64,000 nt of DNA from Pseudarthrobacter siccitolerans (GTDB lineage Bacteria; Actinomycetota; Actinomycetes; Actinomycetales; Micrococcaceae), in assembly GCF_001046895.1 (NCBI RefSeq), contig NZ_CAQI01000029.1:124001-188000 (forward strand). The letters are read 5' to 3'. A model generated the notes under the pieces. It was not told where the DNA came from. It worked only from the letters and a program-made list of their open reading frames with translations, and did no database searches. Position numbers and translations under genes: made by a program. Positions 8,726 through 16,886 of the stretch are shown piece after piece. The first letter of the stretch is position 1; every line of letters begins with the position of its first letter.

Positions 8726-10069
8726 CTACTTATTCAGCAGTCGCACGTGGTCCGGGGTGAGCTCGGAGATTTTGCTGACGCCCAGCAGCGCCATGGTTCG
8801 GGCCATGTCCTTTTCCAGGATCTGCAGGGTGCGGTCAACACCGGCGCGGCCGCCGGCCATCAGGCCGTACAGGTAGGCGCGGCCGATCAGTGTGAAGTCG
8901 GCGCCGAGGGCCAGGGCTGCCACGATGTCCGCTCCGCTCATGATGCCGGTGTCCAGCATGATCGCGGCGTTGGTGTTGTCCGCGCTGAACGCCTGCTTGA
9001 CCTCGGGGAGCAGGTGGAACGGGATAGGTGCGCGGTCCAGCTGCCGGCCGCCGTGGTTGGACAGGACCACACCGTCGGCACCGTGGTCCACCGCCTTGCG
9101 GGCGTCCTCCACGGTCTGGATGCCCTTCACCACCAGATTGCCCTTCCAGGTTTCCCGCAGCCAGTCCAGGTCCTCGAACGTGAGGGTGGGATCGAACATG
9201 GAGTTGATCAGGTCCGCCACCGTGCCGGTGTAGCGGGAGAGCGAGGCGAAGGTCAGCGGCTCGTGGGTGAGGAAGTTGAACCACCAGGCGGGGCGGTAGG
9301 ACGCGTCCAGCACGGTCTTGAGGGTCAGTGCCGGCGGGATGGTCATGCCGTTGCGGACGTCGCGGAGGCGGGCGCCCGCCACCGCGGTGTCCACGGTGAC
9401 CATCAGGGTATCGTTGCCGGCCTTGGCGGCCCGTTCGATCAGTTCCAGCGAGCGGTCGCGGTCCGTCCACAGGTACAGCTGGAACCAGTTGCGGCCGTTG
9501 GGTGCCGCGGCGGCGACGTCCTCGATGGAGGCAGTGCCCATCGTGGAGAGGGTGTAGGGGATACCGGCCGCCTCGGCTGCCTGGGACCCTGCATATTCGC
9601 CTTCGGACTGCATCATCCGGGTGAAACCAGTGGGGGCGATGCCTACGGGGAGCCGGGAAGGCTTGCCCAGGATCTCGGTGCTGAGGTCAATGGCGGAAAC
9701 GTTCCGCAGGATGCCGGGCCGGAACTCGATGTCCAGGAAAGCCTGCCGGGCGCGGCGGAGGGTGATTTCTTCCTCGGCGGCACCATCGGTGTAGTCGAAG
9801 GGGGCCTGCGGGGTGCGCCGTTTGGCGATGTCCCGCAGCTCCCAGATGGTGCTGGCCCGCTTGAGCCTGGCCTCTTTGCTGAACTCGGGCTTCTTGAACT
9901 GCATCAGCGGAGCGAGGTCCGAGTACTTGGGGAGGCGGCGCTTCAAGGCGGCAGGAATGGGGGCCGCGGCCCTGCCGGGGGAAGCCGTGGGGGCCGACGT
10001 CGACGGAACATCCGTGGCCTCCGGCGCAGGCGTGATTTCCGGGTTGTTGGGCTGGATGGTGTGGGTCAT
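8726..10069 (-). CDS. lldD: FMN-dependent L-lactate dehydrogenase (alpha-hydroxy-acid oxidase family)
   Basis: Oxidises L-lactate to pyruvate, passing electrons to the respiratory chain; peripheral membrane or cytoplasmic. Seen: TIM-barrel FMN-binding segments [24 protein letters not shown] and the active-site signature [14 protein letters not shown] with catalytic His and Arg, then [17 protein letters not shown] and [17 protein letters not shown]. The 447 residues include an Ala/Pro-rich N-terminal tail of about 45 residues. ATG at 10069 is preceded by GGAGG with good spacing. It diverges from a FadR-type regulator with two operator palindromes between them, the usual lldR-lldD arrangement. 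Related 2-hydroxyacid substrates cannot be excluded. Confidence 0.9.
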   Translation of the reverse strand: MTHTIQPNNPEITPAPEATDVPSTSAPTASPGRAAAPIPAALKRRLPKYSDLAPLMQFKKPEFSKEARLKRASTIWELRDIAKRRTPQAPFDYTDGAAEEEITLRRARQAFLDIEFRPGILRNVSAIDLSTEILGKPSRLPVGIAPTGFTRMMQSEGEYAGSQAAEAAGIPYTLSTMGTASIEDVAAAAPNGRNWFQLYLWTDRDRSLELIERAAKAGNDTLMVTVDTAVAGARLRDVRNGMTIPPALTLKTVLDASYRPAWWFNFLTHEPLTFASLSRYTGTVADLINSMFDPTLTFEDLDWLRETWKGNLVVKGIQTVEDARKAVDHGADGVVLSNHGGRQLDRAPIPFHLLPEVKQAFSADNTNAAIMLDTGIMSGADIVAALALGADFTLIGRAYLYGLMAGGRAGVDRTLQILEKDMARTMALLGVSKISELTPDHVRLLNK

Positions 10070-10119
10070 GTCGTCCTCCATTGGGCCGGTGACAGGGTCC
10101 TGCCGGTGCTTGTGCACGC

Positions 10120-10160
10120 TGTGGTCTAACCACACTCTAGGGCATGTGGTCCAACCACAT
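10120..10160. promoter_or_regulatory. Two GntR/FadR-type operators between lldD and its regulator
   Basis: Perfect palindromes TGTGGTCTAACCACA (10120-10134) and TGTGGTCCAACCACA (10145-10159), centres 25 bases apart. Both contain the FadR-subfamily core TNGTNNNACNA. They lie in the divergent promoter region and would let the adjacent regulator control lldD and itself. The second palindrome overlaps the most upstream possible start codon of the regulator, which argues for the later start at 10177. Confidence 0.85.
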
Positions 10161-10176
10161 CAACTACTATTGCCTC

Positions 10177-10887
10177 ATGAAGACCCATCAACTCGTCCTC
10201 ACCTGGATCGAGACCGAGCTTTCCGAGGGGCGGCTGGCAGTGGGAGGGCGGCTGCCTGCGGAACGCGCGCTGGCCGAGCAGCTGCAGGTCTCGCGCACCT
10301 CCGTCCGCGAGGCCATCAGGATCCTTGAGGCAATGGGTGTGGTGCGCGCCGGAGTCGGGTCCGGTCCCGAGGCCGGGACCGTCGTCATTTCAGATCCGAC
10401 GGCGGCACTCGGCTCGGCCCTCCGGCTGCACGTTGCCACGCAGCACCTTCCCGTGGCGGACATCGTGGAGACCCGCGTGTTGCTGGAGTCGTGGGCCGTG
10501 TCCCATGCAAGGCCCGATTCGCCGGAGCTGGCCGGAGCGGCCCGGCTGCTGGAAAAGATGGACGTCGACGCTGTGAACGTGGACGAGTTCCTGGCCCTGG
10601 ACGTCCGGTTCCATCTCGCCCTTGCGGATGCTGCCGGGAACGCGGTGGTCAGTGCCATGATGGGCTCCCTGCGGGAATCCATCACCGGCTACGCCTCCCG
10701 GCTCACCGGCAACCTGCCGGACTGGGACGCCACCGCGGCGCGGCTGCGGTCGGAGCACCATGGCATTCTGGCCGCCGTGCGGAATCACGACGGCGAACGT
10801 GCTGCCAAGCTCGTTGCCGCACATATCGAGGGCTACTACAAAGAGGCGGGGGTGGCCTCCGGAGGTACGGTACCGGCCCGCCCCTGA
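10177..10887 (+). CDS. lldR: FadR-subfamily GntR regulator (LldR-like)
   Basis: Transcription factor predicted to respond to lactate or a similar acid. N-terminal winged helix: GGRLPAERALAEQLQVSRTS followed by VREAIRILEAMGVV; C-terminal FCD ligand domain with EARVLLE-like ETRVLLESWAVSHARP, DVRFHLALADAAGN and SEHHGILAAVRNHD, which supply the Asp/His metal-site residues usual for FCD. Length 236 residues. No Shine-Dalgarno is seen before ATG 10177; an in-frame ATG at 10144 would place the operator inside the coding region. The name is inferred from position beside lldD. Confidence 0.87.
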   Translation: MKTHQLVLTWIETELSEGRLAVGGRLPAERALAEQLQVSRTSVREAIRILEAMGVVRAGVGSGPEAGTVVISDPTAALGSALRLHVATQHLPVADIVETRVLLESWAVSHARPDSPELAGAARLLEKMDVDAVNVDEFLALDVRFHLALADAAGNAVVSAMMGSLRESITGYASRLTGNLPDWDATAARLRSEHHGILAAVRNHDGERAAKLVAAHIEGYYKEAGVASGGTVPARP

Positions 10888-10892
10888 CCATT

Positions 10893-10955
10893 GAGTTTTT
10901 GGGCAGATATGCCGACTTCGCCGCCAGCAAAGTCCGCATATCTGCCCAAAAACTC
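10893..10955. repeat. Palindromic repeat, copy 2 (20-bp perfect arms)
   Basis: Left arm GAGTTTTTGGGCAGATATGC (10893-10912) and its exact reverse complement (10936-10955), with inner pairing GCCGACTT/AAGTCCGC broken by one mismatch. Same family as 4519-4581; three arm positions differ between copies and each change is compensated in the opposite arm. Again it sits between convergent genes (regulator and LacI). Confidence 0.9.
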
Positions 10956-10975
10956 CAGGGGTTTGGATCAGTGGG

Positions 10976-12010
10976 TCAGCCGTGCACCGTCGAGCGTGGT
11001 GCCTTGGCCGGGCCGCTGCTGGCCCTGACCTGGAGGCGCGGCTGATAGCGGCTTCCCGGAGCGTCGCTCTCCTCCTTGCGGATCAGCGCGCGGAGCTGGT
11101 GCCAGGCATGCTCGCCCAGTTCGGTGATGGGGACGGCTGCGGTGGTGAGGGCAGGCGTGGTGTACCTGGCGAAAGGGATGTCATCGAAGCCGGTGACGGA
11201 GATGTCGCCGGGAACGTCGAACCCGCGCTCGTGCAGCCCGCTCATCAGACCCATGGCCACGAGGTCGTTGAAGGCAAGGATTCCGGTGGCGCCGCTTTCC
11301 AGCACGGCGTCCACGGCTTCGTGTCCCGTATCGAAGTCGGAGCCACCTTCCAGCATCCGAACATCCACCCGGGGATGCGCCGCCTTGAACGCTTCCAGGC
11401 CCTTGAGCCGCAAGCCGTTGGAGGCACTGCGGGGCGGCCCGGCAAGGAATGCCAGGCGGGTGTGGCCCAGGTCCACGAGGTGCTCGGCGAGGTCCTGGAC
11501 GCCCTGCCCGTAGTCCACTACCAGGCTGGGTACATCAGCTGCCGCCGTGGTCCGGTTGATCAGCACCAGGGGGTGCAGGGACGGCGCAATTTCCTCCAGC
11601 TCGGCGTCGGTCATGCGGGGGGCGCACAACACCAGGCCGTCGCAGCGCCTGCGGGCCTCGCCGGCAAGAATGGTTTCCTCGCTGGAGACCTCGAAGGAAT
11701 CAGCAATAAGTACGCGGTAGCCGTCCTGGGCCGCAGCCCGGCTCAGGCCGCGGAGGATTGCCTGGAAGGTGGGGTTCGCGAGGTCCGGCACCACAATGCC
11801 GATAGTGTCGGTTTTGCCCAGGGCCAGGCTCCGGCCGACGGGATTGGGCTGGTACTTCAGCTCTGCGGCGGCCGCGCGGACGCGTGCGGCGATATCCGGG
11901 TCCACGGTGAAGTTCCCGTTCATGACCCGGGATACGGTGGCATGGGAAACCCCCGCCTTCACGGCAACATCCGCGATGCCAATCCTGCCGGATGCCGATC
12001 TCCTGACCAT
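10976..12010 (-). CDS. LacI-family repressor next to the uronate operon
   Basis: Sugar-responsive repressor, 344 residues. HTH at the N-terminus: IGIADVAVKAGVSHATVSRV followed by the hinge (AAELKYQPNPVGRSLALG). The periplasmic-binding-like effector domain shows IGIVVPDLANPTFQAILRG and SVTGFDDIPFARYTTPALTT. ATG 12010 follows AAGGAAGGG; an upstream in-frame extension lacks homology. It diverges from the five-gene oxidative operon beginning at 12389, and AGAAAACGCTTTCT palindromes in the shared 378-base region are its likely operators. Similar sites recur at 24, 26, 33, 43 and 60 kb, so it may have a wider regulon. The inducer is inferred to be a uronate or derived oligosaccharide. Confidence 0.88.
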   Translation of the reverse strand: MVRRSASGRIGIADVAVKAGVSHATVSRVMNGNFTVDPDIAARVRAAAAELKYQPNPVGRSLALGKTDTIGIVVPDLANPTFQAILRGLSRAAAQDGYRVLIADSFEVSSEETILAGEARRRCDGLVLCAPRMTDAELEEIAPSLHPLVLINRTTAAADVPSLVVDYGQGVQDLAEHLVDLGHTRLAFLAGPPRSASNGLRLKGLEAFKAAHPRVDVRMLEGGSDFDTGHEAVDAVLESGATGILAFNDLVAMGLMSGLHERGFDVPGDISVTGFDDIPFARYTTPALTTAAVPITELGEHAWHQLRALIRKEESDAPGSRYQPRLQVRASSGPAKAPRSTVHG

Positions 12011-12137
12011 TGTGGTCCCTTCCTTGGCGCTGCGGGCCGCGGGCCCTGCGCGTGCTGCTGCCCCGGTTGTTGTGCCGAAAGCAGGTTCGTGCCGCCTTTT
12101 CCCGACGTCGTGTTGATTCACAGCATATAACGTTCCG

Positions 12138-12151
12138 GGAAAGCGATTTCT
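12138..12151. promoter_or_regulatory. Degenerate LacI-type operator near the repressor gene
   Basis: GGAAAGCGATTTCT matches AGAAAACGCTTTCT at 11 of 14 positions and lies about 130 bases upstream of the lacI start codon. It may serve autoregulation. The whole 12011-12388 gap holds this site, the two strong operators listed next, a CTTTCGAAAG palindrome (12371-12380) that overlaps the ribosome-binding site of the following gene, and no other gene. Confidence 0.5.
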
Positions 12152-12216
12152 AACGTTTTCCCAAGTTTTCCCGCAAGTTTTTGCCCTTCCGGGCGAGGCA
12201 AGGGAGGGCGAGTACT

Positions 12217-12230
12217 AGAAAACGCTTTCT
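12217..12230. promoter_or_regulatory. LacI-type operator AGAAAACGCTTTCT (distal)
   Basis: AGAAAACGCTTTCT has the central CG and inverted arms typical of LacI/GalR-family operators. It is 76 bases from an identical copy at 12293, about seven helical turns, which would suit DNA looping. Confidence 0.8.
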
Positions 12231-12292
12231 CTCAGCCCTGATAATGGTTGACGGATGCCGTGTCCGGTTGGTACAAATCTAATAACGAACTG

Positions 12293-12306
12293 AGAAAACG
12301 CTTTCT
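12293..12306. promoter_or_regulatory. LacI-type operator AGAAAACGCTTTCT (proximal)
   Basis: Identical 14-base site to 12217-12230, 83 bases upstream of the first operon gene. It probably overlaps or follows the operon promoter. Confidence 0.8.
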
Positions 12307-12388
12307 TGCATCGCTGCAGAAGAGCGCCACTTATAGCACGTCACAGGCCGCGGCGCGGCCGGCACAACCGCTTTCGAAAGGGACCCCC

Positions 12389-13837
12389 ATGGTCAACACA
12401 GCCGAGTCGAGTACTGCCGCAGGGACGGCACCCGCAGCCGCGGACACCGCCACAGCTCTTGGTGCTGCAGCCGGACACGGCGGCAAAGCCCGCATCGCCC
12501 TCATCGGCACCGGCGGCCGCTCTGAAATGTACATCCGCGCCATCTTCGGCAAGCACGCAGACACGGCTGAACTCATCGCCTTCTCCGACGTGAACCCCGG
12601 CCGGGTGGAGTTCTACCAGCAGCTCATCCAGGAACTGGGTGCACCGGGACCGGTTGCTTCCTTTGATCCGGCAGACCTCACCGCCTTCATCCAGGCCAAC
12701 AACATCGACCGCGTCATCGTCACCACCCCGGACTACACCCATGCCGACTACATCGTGGAGGGACTGCGCGCCGGGGCGGACGTCGTCGTCGAAAAGCCCC
12801 TCACCATCGATGCAGAAGGCTGCCGCCGCATTACCCAGGCCGTGCACGAGACCGGTCGTAACGTGGTGGTCACCTTCAACTACCGCTATTCGCCGCGGAA
12901 CAGTGCAGTCAAGGAAATCATCCAGAGCGGCGTCATCGGCAAAGTCACGTCCATCGACTTCAGCTGGGTCCTCGATACCGTGCACGGCGCGGACTACTTC
13001 CGCCGCTGGCACCGCGAGAAGAAGAACTCCGGCGGCCTTCTCATCCACAAGGCTTCGCACCATTTCGACCTGGTGAACTGGTGGATCGACGATGTCCCGG
13101 AGCACGTCTTCGCTTCCGGCGGCCTGAAGTTCTATGGCGACAAAAACGCGGCCGAACGCGGCCTGGGCCCCCGCCCGGAACGCGGAACCCCCGACGCCGA
13201 TTCCCCGGCAACGCAGGAGAAGGATCCCTTCACCCTGGACCTGCGCGAGGACGAGCGGCTCAAGGCCCTCTTCCTGGACAACGAGCACTACGACGGCTAC
13301 CGCCGCGACCAGGACGTCTTCACCGGCGGCATCACCATCGAGGACAACCTCGCCCTGGTGGTGGAGTACCAGGGCGGCCCGCGCCTGAGCTACTCCCTGA
13401 ACGCCCACAGCCCTTGGGAGGGCTACCGTGTGGCCGTCAACGGCACCGAAGGCCGGGCCGAGTTGGAAGTGGTGGAACGCGCCGCCGTCACCAGCAGCAC
13501 CGACAAAAAGACCGTGGTTGACCCCAGCGCAACCCCCATCGAAGAAGAGGACGCCATCCGCCGCAATGGTGAGCGCCTGGTGGTCCAGCGCCACTGGGAA
13601 GCTGCCTACGAGGTGCCCATCGTCAACGGCGAAGGCGGCCACGGCGGCGGCGACGCGCTCCTGCTCTCCGACCTCTTCAACGGCCCGGGCGAGGACCCGC
13701 TGGGGCGGCCCTCCGGCTACCTGGACGGGCTGCGCTCGGTTTCCGTGGGCATCGCCGGCAACCGCTCCCTTGACACCTCCCTGCCCGTACGCATCGAGGA
13801 CCTGGACCTCGGCGTCGACCTCCGCCGCGGCAAGTGA
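12389..13837 (+). CDS. Gfo/Idh/MocA-family oxidoreductase
   Basis: NAD(P)-dependent sugar oxidoreductase, 482 residues. N-terminal Rossmann fold ARIALIGTGGRSEMYIRAIF at about residues 30-50, the family signature VVVEKPLTIDAEGC with its EKP, and a C-terminal domain with HREKKNSGGLLIHKASHHFDLV carrying the usual active-site His/Asp region. Residues 1-28 are Ala/Thr-rich. ATG 12389 follows AAAGGGA. First gene of a five-gene operon whose other members form an oxidative uronate/aldarate route, so it may convert a modified or unsaturated uronate or a glycoside before entry. The exact substrate is not recognisable from sequence. Confidence 0.85.
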   Translation: MVNTAESSTAAGTAPAAADTATALGAAAGHGGKARIALIGTGGRSEMYIRAIFGKHADTAELIAFSDVNPGRVEFYQQLIQELGAPGPVASFDPADLTAFIQANNIDRVIVTTPDYTHADYIVEGLRAGADVVVEKPLTIDAEGCRRITQAVHETGRNVVVTFNYRYSPRNSAVKEIIQSGVIGKVTSIDFSWVLDTVHGADYFRRWHREKKNSGGLLIHKASHHFDLVNWWIDDVPEHVFASGGLKFYGDKNAAERGLGPRPERGTPDADSPATQEKDPFTLDLREDERLKALFLDNEHYDGYRRDQDVFTGGITIEDNLALVVEYQGGPRLSYSLNAHSPWEGYRVAVNGTEGRAELEVVERAAVTSSTDKKTVVDPSATPIEEEDAIRRNGERLVVQRHWEAAYEVPIVNGEGGHGGGDALLLSDLFNGPGEDPLGRPSGYLDGLRSVSVGIAGNRSLDTSLPVRIEDLDLGVDLRRGK

Positions 13838-13864
13838 CCGCGACGCCGGATTCGAAGGATTAAC

Positions 13865-14830
13865 ATGAGCAGGATTTTTGTCACCGGCGGCTCCGGCCGG
13901 CTGGGACGCAGCGTTGTTGCCGGACTCGCCGGAAAGGGCCATCAGGTGATCTCAGTGGATCGGGACGCCGTTCCGGCGGACCAGCTGCCCGCCGGAGTAG
14001 TGCAGGAAACCGCCGACCTCCTGGCTCCCGGCGAGGCGCTGCGCCTCCTCCGCGAAACCACGCCCGACGCCGTCATCCACCTTGCGGCGATTGCCGTGCC
14101 TTTCAGCGCGCCCGAGGACGTCATTTTCGCCACGAACACGCGCCTCGCCTTCGCCGTGGTCAGCGCCGCGACGGAGGTGGGCGTCCAGAAGATCGTGACG
14201 GCCAGCAGCCCCACCGTACTCGGCTACGGCTCGCCCGCGGGGTGGCTGCCGCCGTCGTTCCCGCTGGACGAGCGGACGCCGCCGAAACCGTGGAACGCGT
14301 ACGCGCTGTCCAAACTCATCGCGGAGCAGACCGTGCAGGCGTTCGCCGCAGCCCAGGGCGAGAAGATCCGCTATGCGGCCTTCCGCCCCTGCTACGTGAT
14401 CTCCCCGGAAGAGTGGGAAGGCGCGCCGACCCAGCAGGGCCACACCCTCGCTGAACGGCTGGCCGACCCCGCGCTGTCCGCACCTGCGCTGTTCAACTAC
14501 GTGGATGCACGGGACGTGGCGGACTTCCTGGACCTGCTGCTGGAGAAGATGCCGTCTATCCCCAACGGGGAAACCTTCTTCGTGGGCGCCACTGACGCCC
14601 TGGCCACCGCACCCCTGGCTGAACTGATGCCCAAATTCCTGCCCGGAAGCGAAGCGCTCAGCGCAGGCCTGACCGGCACCAGCCCGGCCTTCTCCATCGC
14701 CAAAGCCCGGGAACTTCTGGGCTGGCAGCCCACACGAAGCTGGCGCACAGAACTCAAGTCCCACCCCACCCTCAACGACGAGAACTCCGCGCTGGTTGCC
14801 GCCGGCAGCGGAGCCAAGGAGACACCATGA
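13865..14830 (+). CDS. NAD-dependent epimerase/dehydratase-family protein, possible uronate dehydrogenase
   Basis: Extended short-chain dehydrogenase fold, 321 residues: GGSGRLGRSVVAGLAGKGH dinucleotide motif, DAVIHLAAIAVP, catalytic ASSPTVLG serine region and YALSK (Tyr-x-x-x-Lys). The downstream genes are an aldarate dehydratase-like enolase, KdgD and a 2,5-dioxovalerate dehydrogenase, so by context the reaction would be oxidation of D-galacturonate or D-glucuronate to the aldarolactone, as in Agrobacterium Udh. Udh proteins are shorter (about 265 residues), so another sugar epimerase or dehydrogenase role remains possible. Overlaps kdgD by four bases (ATGA). Confidence 0.75.
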   Translation: MSRIFVTGGSGRLGRSVVAGLAGKGHQVISVDRDAVPADQLPAGVVQETADLLAPGEALRLLRETTPDAVIHLAAIAVPFSAPEDVIFATNTRLAFAVVSAATEVGVQKIVTASSPTVLGYGSPAGWLPPSFPLDERTPPKPWNAYALSKLIAEQTVQAFAAAQGEKIRYAAFRPCYVISPEEWEGAPTQQGHTLAERLADPALSAPALFNYVDARDVADFLDLLLEKMPSIPNGETFFVGATDALATAPLAELMPKFLPGSEALSAGLTGTSPAFSIAKARELLGWQPTRSWRTELKSHPTLNDENSALVAAGSGAKETP

Positions 14831-15732
14831 AATTCGACGGCGTACTGTTTTTCCCCGTCACCCCGTTCACGGCCCAAGGCGCCATTGACGTAGAGCTGCT
14901 CAAGGAACACATCAGTTCGCGCCTTCCTTTCGGGCCGGGGGGCGTTTTCCCCGCCTGCGGCACGGGGGAATTCCATGCCCTCAGCATCGAGGAGGTCCGC
15001 ACCGTGGTGACGGCCGCCGTCGAAATTGTAGCCGGAAAGGTGCCGGTAGTGGCCGGAGCCGGCGGACCCCTGGGTCACGCCATCGCCGCCGCCCGCGCTG
15101 CGGAGGAAGCCGGCGCCGATGCCCTCCTGGTGCTGCCGCCGTACCTGGTCACCGGCCCCACCGACGGGCTGGTGGCCTACATCGAAGCGGTGGCCGACGC
15201 CAGCAGCCTGCCGGTGATCGTGTACCACCGCGGCAACGCCAAGTTCACGGCCGCTTCCATGGCCCGGCTGGCCGCCAACCCCAAGGTCATCGGCTTCAAG
15301 GACGGCCTCGGCGATGTAGGCCTGGCGCAGGAAATTGTGTCCGCGGTCCGCGCCACCGGGCGCGAGGACTTCGCCTTCTTCAACGGCCTGCTGACCGCCG
15401 AACTGACCCAGGGCGCCTACCGCGGCCTCGGCATCCCGCTGTACTCCTCCGCCGCGTTCGCCATGGCCCCGGAAATCGCGAAGGCCTACTACGACGCCTA
15501 CACGGCCGGTGATGAGGAGCGCCGCAACGCGCTGCTGGAAGGCTTCTACGCACCACTGGTCCGGCTCCGTGACCAGACCCCCGGTTTCGGCGTTTCGCTG
15601 ATCAAGGCGGGCCTGCGCCTGGGCGGCCTGCCGGTGGGCTCCGTGCGCCCGCCGCTGGTTGACCCCACCGAGGAGCAGCTCGTGCAGCTCAAAGCCATCC
15701 TTGCCAGGGGCTACGAGCTGGCTGGCCGCTGA
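14827..15732 (+). CDS. kdgD: 5-dehydro-4-deoxyglucarate dehydratase
   Basis: DHDPS-family class I aldolase-fold enzyme converting 5-keto-4-deoxyglucarate to 2,5-dioxopentanoate with loss of water and CO2. Seen: N-terminal GVLFFPVTPFTAQG, the substrate-binding GGVFPACGTGEFHALS, the tyrosine in PVIVYHRGNAKFT and the Schiff-base lysine in KVIGFKDGLGD. The 301 residues match the family. The start overlaps the previous gene's end (ATGA) and its TGA shares one base with the next ATG, so the three genes are tightly coupled. This is the most specific enzyme of the operon and anchors its pathway assignment. Confidence 0.9.
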   Translation: MKFDGVLFFPVTPFTAQGAIDVELLKEHISSRLPFGPGGVFPACGTGEFHALSIEEVRTVVTAAVEIVAGKVPVVAGAGGPLGHAIAAARAAEEAGADALLVLPPYLVTGPTDGLVAYIEAVADASSLPVIVYHRGNAKFTAASMARLAANPKVIGFKDGLGDVGLAQEIVSAVRATGREDFAFFNGLLTAELTQGAYRGLGIPLYSSAAFAMAPEIAKAYYDAYTAGDEERRNALLEGFYAPLVRLRDQTPGFGVSLIKAGLRLGGLPVGSVRPPLVDPTEEQLVQLKAILARGYELAGR

Positions 15733-16835
15733 TGAGCGCCCCGGCCGCCGTAGCGGTCCGCACAGTACCGCGCATCACGGGCCTCTCCAGCCGCCTCATC
15801 ACGGTTCCGCTGCACCGCAGCTGGGGTGTTGAGGCGCCGGAGAACCACGTGATCGCCACGGAGATCCAGACGGACGACGGCGGCGCGGGGCACGGTTTTT
15901 CCTGGACGCCCACCATTGGTCCCCAGGCAGTTAAGGCCCTGCTGGACTACGACATTGCGCCGTTTATCACCGGGCTGCCCGCCCATCCCGAGATGATCTG
16001 GGACGCGTTGTGGAAGCGCCTGCACGAGGCCGGCGGCGGGGGACTGACCACTATTGCGATGGCGGGCGTGGACCTCGCCCTCTGGGACCTCCAGGCTGCC
16101 CGCGCCGGCACCTCAATTACCGGATTCCTTGGCCAGCGGCAAGAGTCCGCCGAGGTCTACGGCTCCGGGGTGAACCTGCACTACAGCCTCGACGAACTGG
16201 TGGCCCAGACCGAACGGTGGATAGCCGCCGGGCACCAGGCAGTAAAGATCAAGGTGGGCAAGCCGGACCTCCGCGAGGACGCCGAACGCGTGGCCGCGGT
16301 CCGCTCCGTCCTGGGGCCGGACCGGAAGCTCATGATCGACGCCAACCAGCGCTGGGACCTGCCCACCACGCTCCGCGCCCTCGATGTCCTGTCCGAATAC
16401 GGGCTCGAGTGGCTCGAAGAACCCATCCGGGCGGACGACCTCTGGGCCTACCGCCGGCTCCGCAAGCACTCGCCCGTGCCGATCGCCCTGGGTGAAAACC
16501 TCCACACCATCTACCGGTTCCGCGATTTTATTGAGGCGGAAGCCGTGGACATCATCCAGCCCAACATCATCCGGGTAGGAGGCATCACCCCGTTCCGGCG
16601 CATCGTTGAACTTGCGCGGACCAACAGCATCAAGGTGATGCCGCACCTGCTCCCGGAGCTGTCCGGCCAGCTGGCGCTGACGCTCGCGGAACCCACCCTG
16701 GTGGAGGACGTGGAGGAGGCGTCCTTTGAACAGCTGGGGATCCTGGCCGGCCCGTCGCCGGTCCGGTTCAGCAACAGCCGCGTGACGCTGTCTGACCAGC
16801 CGGGGCTGGGTTTCCGTTTCCGGGACACACCGTAA
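15732..16835 (+). CDS. Enolase-superfamily (mandelate racemase type) aldarate dehydratase or lactone cycloisomerase
   Basis: TIM-barrel metal enzyme, 367 residues. Seen: acid/base KIKVGK (K-x-K), three metal ligands in LMIDANQRW, EWLEEPIRAD and IALGENLH, and a histidine in KVMPHLLPELSGQ at the position of the mandelate racemase His. That set is shared by galactarate/glucarate dehydratases and by the galactarolactone cycloisomerase of Agrobacterium. Since the neighbours are a putative uronate dehydrogenase, which makes a lactone, and KdgD, which consumes 5-keto-4-deoxyglucarate, cycloisomerase activity is the economical reading. The choice between dehydratase and cycloisomerase is inference. 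Confidence 0.82.
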   Translation: MSAPAAVAVRTVPRITGLSSRLITVPLHRSWGVEAPENHVIATEIQTDDGGAGHGFSWTPTIGPQAVKALLDYDIAPFITGLPAHPEMIWDALWKRLHEAGGGGLTTIAMAGVDLALWDLQAARAGTSITGFLGQRQESAEVYGSGVNLHYSLDELVAQTERWIAAGHQAVKIKVGKPDLREDAERVAAVRSVLGPDRKLMIDANQRWDLPTTLRALDVLSEYGLEWLEEPIRADDLWAYRRLRKHSPVPIALGENLHTIYRFRDFIEAEAVDIIQPNIIRVGGITPFRRIVELARTNSIKVMPHLLPELSGQLALTLAEPTLVEDVEEASFEQLGILAGPSPVRFSNSRVTLSDQPGLGFRFRDTP

Positions 16836-16886
16836 GCCACGACAGAACGCAACGAAGAACGCACATCCACAGAACAGGTAACTGAC

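Noticed and set aside
8726..10069. lldD as part of the rhamnose or lut system
   Set aside because: It has its own divergent regulator and operators and lies 41 kb from the rhamnose operon with no shared site.
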